Below, one piece after another: positions 56,797 through 64,000 of a stretch of 64,000 bases of DNA. The first letter of the stretch is position 1; the number at the start of each line of letters is the position of its first letter. The translations under genes were made by a program, and so were the position numbers. This DNA is from Blattabacterium cuenoti. Its GTDB lineage: Bacteria; Bacteroidota; Bacteroidia; Flavobacteriales; Blattabacteriaceae. Under the pieces are notes generated by a model. It was not told the origin of the DNA. It worked only from the letters and a program-made list of their open reading frames with translations, and did not search any database. Where the stretch lies: contig NZ_CP059221.1 in assembly GCF_014252375.1 (NCBI RefSeq), forward strand, positions 124,001-188,000, in the 5' to 3' direction.

Positions 56797-57396
56797 ATGA
56801 AAAAATTTTTTTTAACAATTACAATCTCTTTTTTCTCATTATTGTTTATTATTGGATTATGGAGTATTAATATATACAATAATTTGATTGAACTTAATGA
56901 AAAAGTAAAAAATCAATGGGGACAAGTTGAAAATGTTTATCAAAGAAAATTGGATTTAATTCCAAACTTAGTAAATACAGTAAAAGGGTCATCATTTTTT
57001 GAAAATAAAACTTTAAATCAAATTGTAGAAGCTAGATCAAAAGCTACTAATATACAATTAAATTCTAATGAGTTAAATCAAAAACAAATAGATAATTTTC
57101 AAAAAACGCAAGAAAATTTAAATAATTATGTAGGAAAATTATTAGTTATACTAGAAAATTATCCTAATATAAAATCTACAGAAAATTTTTATGAATTACA
57201 ACATCAGTTAGAAGGCACTGAAAATAGAATAAATGTAGAAAGAAATAAATTTAATAATGAAGTAAATAATTTTAATATTTATCGTAATAAATTTCCAAGA
57301 ATATTAATAGCAAATTTTTTTAAAATATTTAAAGAAAAAGGTTATTTTAAATCTATTAGAAATAAATTTTCAATTGTAGATTTTTCTAATTTATAA
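56797..57396 (+). CDS. LemA-family membrane protein
   Basis: The protein has one N-terminal membrane helix (about 3-25) followed by a helical domain with NEKVKNQWGQVENVYQRK and LDLIPNLVNTVKG, the family hallmark. NRINVERNKFNNEVNNFN is the second conserved stretch. The role of LemA is not settled. It precedes a TPM-domain gene, a conserved pairing. The ATG at 56797 gives 199 residues; the frame is open further upstream only through ndk. Confidence 0.9.
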   Translation: MKKFFLTITISFFSLLFIIGLWSINIYNNLIELNEKVKNQWGQVENVYQRKLDLIPNLVNTVKGSSFFENKTLNQIVEARSKATNIQLNSNELNQKQIDNFQKTQENLNNYVGKLLVILENYPNIKSTENFYELQHQLEGTENRINVERNKFNNEVNNFNIYRNKFPRILIANFFKIFKEKGYFKSIRNKFSIVDFSNL

Positions 57397-57438
57397 ATTC
57401 TTTTTTTTAACTAAATTGGAAAAATAATAAATCGTAAT

Positions 57439-58203
57439 ATGAGAATTGTTATAAGAAAAATATTATTTACATTATTGGTTTTTTTTATTAATTTTATTTC
57501 AATAATTCCAATAATTGCTGGCAATTTTCATATACCTAATCCTCCTGATAAAATATATCCAATTCAGGATTATGCAAAAGTTTTATCAAAAAAACAAATA
57601 CAAAATTTAAATAAAAATATTATTTCATATTCTAAAAAAACATCTACAGAAATTTTAGTATCTATTATTAAAAATACTAATCAAAATGATCCAAATTTTA
57701 TAGCCCAAAAATGGGGTGAAAAATGGAAAATAGGAAAATCAAAAAAAAATAATGGAATAGTAATTCTATTATCAATAGAAGAAAAAAAAATATCTATACA
57801 GAATGGATATGGAATAGAACCTTATATAACTGATATTTTATCAAATAAAATAATACACAAAATAAAACCTTTTTTAGAAAAAAAAATGTATTATAATTCC
57901 ATAGATTTTTGTACAAAAGAAATATATAAAACATTAAAAAATAACTTTAAAAAAGAAAAAGAAAAATATTATAAAAAAAATTTTTCATTTATTATTACGA
58001 TGATTTTTATTGTAATTATTTTTATAATTATGTTTATACTACCTCGTACTTATACAAGGCATGAGGATTTATTATTTAATATATTTATAATAACAAATTT
58101 TTTAAAAAGTAATAATAATAATAATATTAATGATGATGATTTTTTTGAGGGTTTTGGGCATGGGGGTCATTTTGGAGGAGGAGGATCTGATGAGTCTTGG
58201 TAA
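57439..58203 (+). CDS. TPM-domain (YgcG-like) membrane protein
   Basis: A signal peptide (about 1-28) leads into a TPM domain (about 40-165) with DYAKVLSKKQIQNL, KNNGIVILLSIEEKK and QNGYGIEPYITD. One or two membrane segments follow (about 180-200). The C-terminus is glycine-rich (GHFGGGGSDESW), as in YgcG relatives. The pairing with LemA is conserved in bacteria, but function is unknown; a link to photosystem repair applies only to plant homologues. Its stop codon overlaps a hairpin terminator and the 3' end of valS. Confidence 0.88.
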   Translation: MRIVIRKILFTLLVFFINFISIIPIIAGNFHIPNPPDKIYPIQDYAKVLSKKQIQNLNKNIISYSKKTSTEILVSIIKNTNQNDPNFIAQKWGEKWKIGKSKKNNGIVILLSIEEKKISIQNGYGIEPYITDILSNKIIHKIKPFLEKKMYYNSIDFCTKEIYKTLKNNFKKEKEKYYKKNFSFIITMIFIVIIFIIMFILPRTYTRHEDLLFNIFIITNFLKSNNNNNINDDDFFEGFGHGGHFGGGGSDESW

Positions 58204-60869
58204 GACTCACTTTTTTTTATAGATTTTAGATATTCTTCTAAAGAATTTATTTTTTTTATTGTATCTATTTCTTTCTTACGTTCTTTTAAAAGAATTTTTT
58301 TTGGAACACATGATAAAAAATTTTTATTTAATAAATTATCTCTTATTTTATATAAAAATTTATTAAGATTTTTAATATTATTTTTTATATTATTTATATT
58401 TTTTTTATTTAATTTTGTATAATTTTTTTTAGAAAAAAATAAAAAGAATTTTTCAGAATCTAATAAAAAAAAATGAAAATATGAATAATTTTTTGGTTCC
58501 TTAGATAAATATATGACTTTTGATATATTTGCTAGTTTTTTTAGTATATAAAAATATTCTTTATTTTCTTTTTTCATTGAGAATAATACACAATTTGCAT
58601 CTTTACTTATAGAATTTTCATTTTTTATTTTTCGTGTTAATGATATTATTTTAATTATTCTTTTGAAAGAAGAAATTATTTTAATATCATAATTTTTATT
58701 CTTAGGCCAAGAAGATATCATTAATACATTATAATTTTTTACAGAATTAATAATATTCCATATTTTTTCGGAAATAAATGGAATATATGGATGTAATAAT
58801 TTTAATATTTTCTTAAAATATTTAATTATAAAATTATACACTTTTTTTGAAATGTATTTTTCTTTATAAGGTTTAATTACTTCTAGAAAGATAGAACAAA
58901 AATCATTTAAAAAAAATTTATATAAAATCATTAATGATTCGTTTAATTTATATTTTGATATTTGTTTATTAAAAATATTTAGAATATAATAAAAACGATT
59001 TTTTATCCAATTTATAACACAATGTGGAGGTATATATTCTTCATTTTTTTTTAAAAAATCTGTTTTTTTTAAACTATTAATTAATCTAAAAGCATTCCAA
59101 ACTTTGTTAATAAAATTTCTTCCTTGTAAACACATTTTTTCTTCAAAAAAGAAATCTTTCCCCGGAGTAGTTTTTAAAATAACTCCAAATCTTACAGAAT
59201 CTGCTCCATATTTATCAATTAAATATGTATAATCTGGAGAGTTATTTAATGATTTTGATATTTTTTTATTATTTGAATCCCTAACAATACCAGTAAAAAA
59301 AACTTTATTAAAAGGTTTTTTATTTCTTAATAAAAAACCAGACATAATCATTCTTGAAATCCAAAAAAATAATATATCTGAACCTGTTACCATATCTTCT
59401 AATGGATAGTAATATTTGATTTCATTATTATATGGATTTATTATTCCATCAAATACAGATATAGGAAGTAACCAAGATGAAAACCATGTATCTAAAACAT
59501 CTGGATCTTGTTTTATATCATCTATAGTAATATTACTATTTTTAACTTTATTTTTTATCTCTTTCATAGCATCATCTATATTTTCTGCTATTACAAAATC
59601 ATTAATACCATTTCCATAAAAAAACGCAGGAATACGATGTCCCCACCATAACTGTCTAGATATATTCCAATCTCTAATTTTTTTCATCCATTTAAAATAA
59701 ATTTTTTTATATTTTTCTGGATAAAATAATATCTCTTTATTTTTAACAGCTTCAAAAGATTTTTTTGATATTTTATTCATTTTTAAAAACCATTGAATAG
59801 ATGGAATATATTCAATCTCTGATAAAGTTCGTTCTGAAAATCCTATTTTTTGTTTTAATTTTTCTACTTTTAATAAAAATCCTAAACTCTTTAATTCTTC
59901 AACTATTTTTTTTCTAACAAAAAATCTATCCATATTTTTATAATGAAGTCCTTTTTCATTTATAGTAGCATTTTTATTAAAAATATTTATTACATCTAAT
60001 TTATGTTTTTCTGATAAATATTTATCACGTATATCATGTGCTGGAGTTACTTTAAAACATCCAGTACCAAAATTTATATCAGCACATGAATCTTTTATTA
60101 TAGGTATTGATTTATTTATGATTGGAACTATTACTCTTTTATCATTTAAATGATAAAAACGATTATCATTTGGATTAAAACAAATTGCAGTATCACCAAA
60201 TATAGTTTCAGGTCTCGTTGTTGCAACAACAACATATTTATTATCATTTTCTATTTTATATTTTATATAATATAAACATCTAGTTTTATTTTTATATACT
60301 ATTTCTTCATCTGATATTGTTGTCCTAGATTTAGGATCCCAGTTTACTATTCTATATCCTCTATATATGTACCCTTTTTTATATAAATCAATAAAAACTT
60401 TTATAACAGATTTATACAATTTTTTATCCATAGTAAACTTCAAACGATTCCAATCACAAGAACATCCTAATATTTTTATTTGATTTAAAATTATTTCTTT
60501 ATGATACTTAACCCATTTTAATACATATGATAAAAATTTTTTTCTACCTAAACTATTTTTAGATTTTCCTTTTTTAATTAATTTTTCTACTACTTTTGCT
60601 TCTGTTGCAATAGATGCATGATCCAATCCAGGAACCCAACAAACATTATATCCATTCATTCTTGCATGTCTTGCTAAGACATCTTGTATAGTATTATTTA
60701 AAGCATGTCCTATATGTAATTTTCCTGTTACATTTGGAGGTGGCATAATAATAGTATAAGGAGTACGATTATCTGGATAAGAAGAAAAATAATTTCCTTT
60801 TATCCATTTTTCATATATTTTTCGTTCAATAAGTTTATGATCGTATTTTTTTGGTATTTCAAAATCCAT
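58167..60869 (-). CDS. valS: Valyl-tRNA synthetase
   Basis: Class I enzyme of 900 residues. The HIGH motif is in PPPNVTGKLHIGHALNN (about 43-59) and the KMSKS-type motif in KKISKSLNN (about 535). The editing domain region (VVVATTRPETIFGDTA, GTGCFKVTPAHD) is intact, unlike threonyl-tRNA synthetase in this window. The C-terminal coiled-coil tail ends with about twelve extra residues (SYQDSSDPPPPK) that come from reading the complement of the TPM gene's glycine-rich end. The two genes overlap by 37 bases. Confidence 0.95.
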   Translation of the reverse strand: MDFEIPKKYDHKLIERKIYEKWIKGNYFSSYPDNRTPYTIIMPPPNVTGKLHIGHALNNTIQDVLARHARMNGYNVCWVPGLDHASIATEAKVVEKLIKKGKSKNSLGRKKFLSYVLKWVKYHKEIILNQIKILGCSCDWNRLKFTMDKKLYKSVIKVFIDLYKKGYIYRGYRIVNWDPKSRTTISDEEIVYKNKTRCLYYIKYKIENDNKYVVVATTRPETIFGDTAICFNPNDNRFYHLNDKRVIVPIINKSIPIIKDSCADINFGTGCFKVTPAHDIRDKYLSEKHKLDVINIFNKNATINEKGLHYKNMDRFFVRKKIVEELKSLGFLLKVEKLKQKIGFSERTLSEIEYIPSIQWFLKMNKISKKSFEAVKNKEILFYPEKYKKIYFKWMKKIRDWNISRQLWWGHRIPAFFYGNGINDFVIAENIDDAMKEIKNKVKNSNITIDDIKQDPDVLDTWFSSWLLPISVFDGIINPYNNEIKYYYPLEDMVTGSDILFFWISRMIMSGFLLRNKKPFNKVFFTGIVRDSNNKKISKSLNNSPDYTYLIDKYGADSVRFGVILKTTPGKDFFFEEKMCLQGRNFINKVWNAFRLINSLKKTDFLKKNEEYIPPHCVINWIKNRFYYILNIFNKQISKYKLNESLMILYKFFLNDFCSIFLEVIKPYKEKYISKKVYNFIIKYFKKILKLLHPYIPFISEKIWNIINSVKNYNVLMISSWPKNKNYDIKIISSFKRIIKIISLTRKIKNENSISKDANCVLFSMKKENKEYFYILKKLANISKVIYLSKEPKNYSYFHFFLLDSEKFFLFFSKKNYTKLNKKNINNIKNNIKNLNKFLYKIRDNLLNKNFLSCVPKKILLKERKKEIDTIKKINSLEEYLKSIKKSESYQDSSDPPPPK
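58191..58218 (+). terminator. Intrinsic terminator after the TPM-domain gene
   Basis: An eight-base perfect stem, TGAGTCTT (58191-58198) and AAGACTCA (58202-58209), encloses the loop GGT and is followed by C and eight T (58211-58218). It acts on plus-strand transcripts; the minus strand has no T run on its side. It overlaps the last codons and stop of the TPM gene, and also encodes part of the valS C-terminus on the other strand. Confidence 0.75.
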
Positions 60870-60909
60870 AAATTAAATATATGTATAAATTATAAATTAT
60901 TAATTTATT

Positions 60910-61401
60910 ATGAAAATAACATTAATTGCGTCAGTTTCAAAAAATGGATTTATAGGAAAAGAAAATAAATTAATGTGGAATTTTCCTAATGATTTAAATA
61001 GGTTTAGAAAATTAACTTTAGGAAAACCTATTATTATGGGAAGAAAAACTTTTGATTCAATTGGAAAAATTCTTCCTGGAAGAAAAAATATTGTATTAAC
61101 AAGAAATAAAAGTTCAAAATTAAAAAAAATAAAAAAAATAAAAATAATTCATTCTGAAAATGAAATTAATAAACTTCCTTATAAAGATATATTTATTATT
61201 GGAGGAGAAGAAGTATATCATAAAATGATTAAAACAGCGAATTTAATAGAACTAACTTTAATTCATAAAAATTTTAATGGAGACTCAAAATTTCCTAAAA
61301 TTAATGTAAAATATTGGAAAATAATAAAAGAATATTTTTATAAAAAAGATAAAAAACATTTTTATGATTATAGTTTTATAACATTAAAAAGAATAAAATA
61401 A
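60910..61401 (+). CDS. folA: Dihydrofolate reductase
   Basis: FolA reduces dihydrofolate to tetrahydrofolate with NADPH. LIASVSKNGFIGKENKLMW and NFPNDLNRFRKLT (with the catalytic aspartate) are followed by PIIMGRKTFDSIG, LPGRKNIVLTRN and FIIGGEEVY. Length is 163. It complements thymidylate synthase at 6107-6901, which produces dihydrofolate. It is divergent from valS across a 40-base gap. Confidence 0.95.
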   Translation: MKITLIASVSKNGFIGKENKLMWNFPNDLNRFRKLTLGKPIIMGRKTFDSIGKILPGRKNIVLTRNKSSKLKKIKKIKIIHSENEINKLPYKDIFIIGGEEVYHKMIKTANLIELTLIHKNFNGDSKFPKINVKYWKIIKEYFYKKDKKHFYDYSFITLKRIK

Positions 61402-61469
61402 ATTATTAAATTTCAAGAGTGTAAGTTTTAATTTATTAAATTTTAAATATTTTTTTTATATTTATACAA

Positions 61470-62090
61470 ATGAATATTACTAAACGTTGTCGTTGTATCA
61501 CCAAAATTTTACTATTATTATTGTTTACAGTTATATCATGTAACGATAAAGTTTTTGCACTTGATAAGGATAGTGATTCTGTTGTACCTAAGGTAATGTA
61601 TCATAATTCAAAAGAATATAATAATGATATATCAGAAAATGATGGTGAATTGGATTATGAATATTTATATAACAAAATGATAGATTTAGAAAAAATAATA
61701 ATAAGTATAACAGAAAATGATAAGTATAAAAATACTAATACTCTTATATATAATGATATGGTTGATGTTCAAAGAGAAATTTCAAAAGAAAGAAAAAGAA
61801 TAATAAAATTTACAATGGATAAAAAAGTTGGTATAAAAAAACATAAAATATCCGTTAAAGACTTAAGAAATAATTCTAAATTTGAAGAAAAAATATCAAA
61901 ATTAATTAGAATTATACATAAAAATGATTTCATTATCAGTTTTATTAATTTAATAGATGATATGAAAAAAGAAAAAAATTTAATAAAAATAAAAAGAAAA
62001 AAAGAAAAACTTTTTGATATTCAAAATAGACCACGATCAGAAATAATTTATTATTACAATTATTATAAAATTATTATAACTGAATATTAA
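61470..62090 (+). CDS. Putative lipoprotein of unknown function
   Basis: I do not recognise this 206-residue protein. It begins with basic residues, then a hydrophobic run (ILLLLLFTVIS, about 13-23) ending in cysteine C24, a lipobox-like VISC. The mature part is highly charged, with predicted helices rich in lysine, glutamate and isoleucine, and an acidic region near 35-65. The tail is tyrosine-rich. It has no motif I can name. It sits 24 bases before pdhB and 68 bases after folA. It may be a symbiont-specific surface or periplasmic protein. A cytoplasmic location cannot be excluded. Confidence 0.65.
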   Translation: MNITKRCRCITKILLLLLFTVISCNDKVFALDKDSDSVVPKVMYHNSKEYNNDISENDGELDYEYLYNKMIDLEKIIISITENDKYKNTNTLIYNDMVDVQREISKERKRIIKFTMDKKVGIKKHKISVKDLRNNSKFEEKISKLIRIIHKNDFIISFINLIDDMKKEKNLIKIKRKKEKLFDIQNRPRSEIIYYYNYYKIIITEY

Positions 62091-62114
62091 ATATATTTCG
62101 TTATTTTTTTTGTT

Positions 62115-63098
62115 ATGAAAAAAAGGGAAATAACTTTTAGAGAGGCAATTTCAGAAGCAATGAGTGAAGAAATGAGAAGAGATAAATCAATATATCTTAT
62201 GGGAGAAGAAGTTGCTCAGTATAATGGAGCTTATAAAGCTTCAAAAGGTATGTTGAAAGAATTTGGATCAAAAAGAATTATTGATACACCAATATCAGAA
62301 TTAGGATTTTCCGGGATAGGTATTGGTTCTGCTATGAATGGATGTAGACCTATTATAGAATTTATGACATTTAATTTTTCTTTAATAGCTATGGATCAAA
62401 TAATTAATAATGCTGCTAAAATATTTTATATGAGTGGTGGACAATGGAATATACCAATAGTATTTAGAGGTCCAACTGGATCTGCTGGTCAATTAGGTGC
62501 AACACATTCTCAATCTTTCGAAAGTTGGTTTGCTAGTTGTCCAGGATTAAAAGTAGTTATTCCATGTAATCCTTATGATGCAAAAGGATTATTAAAATCA
62601 TCTATTAGAGATAATAATCCAGTAATTTTTATGGAATCAGAACAAATGTATGGAGATAAAATGGTTCTTCCAGAAGAAGAATATTTGCTACCAATTGGTA
62701 AAGCAAGTATAAAAAAAAAGGGAAATGATGTAAGCTTGGTATCATTTGGAAAAATGATGAAAATAGCTATTAATGCAGCAAAAAAATTAAATGAAGACAA
62801 TATTAGTGTAGAAGTAATAGATCTTCAAACTATAAGACCATTAGATTATAATTCTATAATTATTTCCGTAAAAAAAACTAATCGTCTAGTAATATTAGAA
62901 GAATCATGGCCATTTTCATCTATTTCGTCTGAAATATCATTTTTTGTTCAAAAAAATGCATTTGATTATTTAGATGCTCCAATTAATAGAGTTACTTTAT
63001 TAGATACGCCTGCACCTTATGCTTCAAATTTAATGTCTGAATGGTTTCCGGACGAAAAAAAAGTAATTAAATCTATAAAAGAAACCCTTTACATTTAA
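62115..63098 (+). CDS. pdhB: Pyruvate dehydrogenase E1 component subunit beta
   Basis: This subunit binds thiamine diphosphate with PdhA and decarboxylates pyruvate. TFREAISEAMSEEMRRD, IYLMGEEVAQYNGAYKAS, RIIDTPISELGFSGIGIG and GPTGSAGQLGATHSQSFE are typical, as is DLQTIRPLDYNSI near the C-terminus. Length is 327. PdhA is not beside it and is not in the window. Its 3' end overlaps the convergent metF gene by four bases. Confidence 0.94.
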   Translation: MKKREITFREAISEAMSEEMRRDKSIYLMGEEVAQYNGAYKASKGMLKEFGSKRIIDTPISELGFSGIGIGSAMNGCRPIIEFMTFNFSLIAMDQIINNAAKIFYMSGGQWNIPIVFRGPTGSAGQLGATHSQSFESWFASCPGLKVVIPCNPYDAKGLLKSSIRDNNPVIFMESEQMYGDKMVLPEEEYLLPIGKASIKKKGNDVSLVSFGKMMKIAINAAKKLNEDNISVEVIDLQTIRPLDYNSIIISVKKTNRLVILEESWPFSSISSEISFFVQKNAFDYLDAPINRVTLLDTPAPYASNLMSEWFPDEKKVIKSIKETLYI

Positions 63099-64000
63099 AA
63101 AACATATTTTAATATTTTATATATATTTTCGGGTTTATCCATTGTATAGTAATGGATAATTTTAGTTCCATAATTTTTTAATTCTTTAGATTGATGTATA
63201 GCCCATTCTATTCCTATATCATATATATTTTTTTTGTTTTTAGTTTTTTTTATTTCTTTAACTAATTCATTAGGTATACTTAAATAAAATTTAGAAGGTA
63301 AACTATTAAGTTGTTTTTTAGAAGAAATTGGTTTTATTCCTGGAATTATAGGTATATGTATTCCCTCAATCCTACATTTTTTTACAAAAGAAAAATATTT
63401 TTTATTATCAAAAAACATTTGAGTTATGATATAATTAGCTCCTGATTCTACTTTTTTTTTTAAAAAAAATAAGTCACTTTCAATATTAGGAGATTCTATA
63501 TGTTTTTCAGGATATCCAGCTACACCAATACAAAAATCAGATATAGGATAATTTTTTTTAATATTTAAATTATTAACTAGTTTAACTAAATCATATGCAT
63601 ATTTGTATTTATTTTTTTTTGGAAAAAATTTTTCTCCATATTTCAAATTATCTCCTCTAAGTAATAATATATTATTAATTCCTAAAAAATTTAAGTCTAT
63701 TAAAATATTTTCTACAATTTTTTTATTTAAATTTTTACATATTATATGTGGAACTACATCTAATTGATATTTATCAATAATAGTGGCACATATACTTATA
63801 GTTCCTGGACGTTTTGATATTTTTTTTAATTTTAACAATCCATTTTTTTGTTTTAAAAAAATAAATTCTTTATTATGATAGGTGACATTAATAAAGGATG
63901 GTTTAAATTCCATAAGTCTATCTAAATTAAAAAAAGTATTTTTAATATTTTTTCCTATTAAAGGCGGTAAAATCTCAAAAGAAAATAAACTATTTTTTTT
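63095..64000 (-). CDS. metF: 5,10-methylenetetrahydrofolate reductase (partial, runs off right edge)
   Basis: MetF reduces methylenetetrahydrofolate to methyltetrahydrofolate for methionine synthesis. An ATG at 63913 is not the real start. The frame stays open for 29 more codons to the window edge and encodes the conserved N-terminal strand SLFSFEILPPL, which holds the catalytic glutamate. ILLRGDNLKYGEKFF, CIGVAGYPEKHIESPN, ANYIITQMFFDN and IPIIPGIKPI follow in family order. The start codon lies beyond 64000. With ThyA and FolA it completes much of one-carbon metabolism in this window. Confidence 0.93.
   Translation of the reverse strand, partial: KKNSLFSFEILPPLIGKNIKNTFFNLDRLMEFKPSFINVTYHNKEFIFLKQKNGLLKLKKISKRPGTISICATIIDKYQLDVVPHIICKNLNKKIVENILIDLNFLGINNILLLRGDNLKYGEKFFPKKNKYKYAYDLVKLVNNLNIKKNYPISDFCIGVAGYPEKHIESPNIESDLFFLKKKVESGANYIITQMFFDNKKYFSFVKKCRIEGIHIPIIPGIKPISSKKQLNSLPSKFYLSIPNELVKEIKKTKNKKNIYDIGIEWAIHQSKELKNYGTKIIHYYTMDKPENIYKILKYVF

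Noticed and set aside
63095-63913. metF as a complete gene starting at 63913
   Set aside because: The open frame upstream encodes the conserved FSFEILPP strand, so the gene continues past the window edge.
1-64000. Mobile elements, CRISPR arrays, prophage, riboswitches, replication origin
   Set aside because: I found no transposase or integrase, no spaced repeat array, no phage genes, no recognisable riboswitch core and no DnaA-box cluster.

Overview
The window looks like chromosome from a reduced, very AT-rich flavobacterial endosymbiont. It fits Blattabacterium, the cockroach fat-body symbiont, best. That rests on recalled gene content and protein style (fused UreAB plus UreC, flavobacterial AccD without a zinc finger, RuvX next to Def, fused alpha/beta 2-oxoacid dehydrogenase E1); no database search was run. 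Coding density is extreme: no non-coding stretch reaches 300 bases, many neighbours overlap by a few bases, and convergent genes often overlap at their 3' ends. I saw no insertion sequence, prophage, CRISPR array or rRNA. There is one tRNA.

Layout. 1-3.3 kb: the start of a SpoU-type RNA methyltransferase running off the left edge, a frameshifted dCMP deaminase, tRNA-Leu(CAA), and urease ureC-ureAB on the minus strand. 3.6-15.3 kb: mixed housekeeping (thrA, thyA, prs, L25, tadA, dedA-like, aroB, gyrA, surE, ruvB). 15.3-30.4 kb: an unbroken plus-strand purine block, purA-purB-purL-purE-purC-purF-purM-purN-purH-purD-guaA, covering most of PRPP to AMP and GMP. 30.4-42.2 kb: accD, fba, a RecB-like helicase without its nuclease end, lipA, a Nif3-like protein, a coiled-coil zinc-ribbon-family protein, a thioredoxin-like protein, nrnA, cca, a frameshifted tsaC and dapD. 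42.3-50.9 kb: a fused ruvX-def gene, then the minus-strand series ffh, glpD-glpK-glpF, thrS-infC-rpmI-rplT. 51-64 kb: argS, ilvE, the fused E1, ndk, lemA and a TPM-domain protein, valS, folA, an unknown lipoprotein, pdhB, and metF running off the right edge.

The genes fit a nitrogen-recycling nutritional symbiont. Urease frees ammonia; PRPP synthetase and the purine block make nucleotides; ThrA, DapD, AroB and IlvE belong to amino-acid synthesis; ThyA, FolA and MetF handle one-carbon units; the glp genes and aldolase feed glycerol into central carbon; lipoyl synthase and two E1-type proteins serve oxidative decarboxylation.

The best leads are signs of genome decay tolerated or worked around. 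Two otherwise conserved genes (dCMP deaminase and tsaC) are each one A short in a poly(A) run, which suggests expression by polymerase slippage. Threonyl-tRNA synthetase has lost its TGS and editing domains. RuvX and peptide deformylase are one polypeptide. infC appears to start at AUU behind an unusually strong Shine-Dalgarno sequence. A RecB/AddA-type helicase has lost its nuclease domain. A strong hairpin terminator overlaps two convergent genes. A recurring TATTTTTG octamer marks likely promoters.
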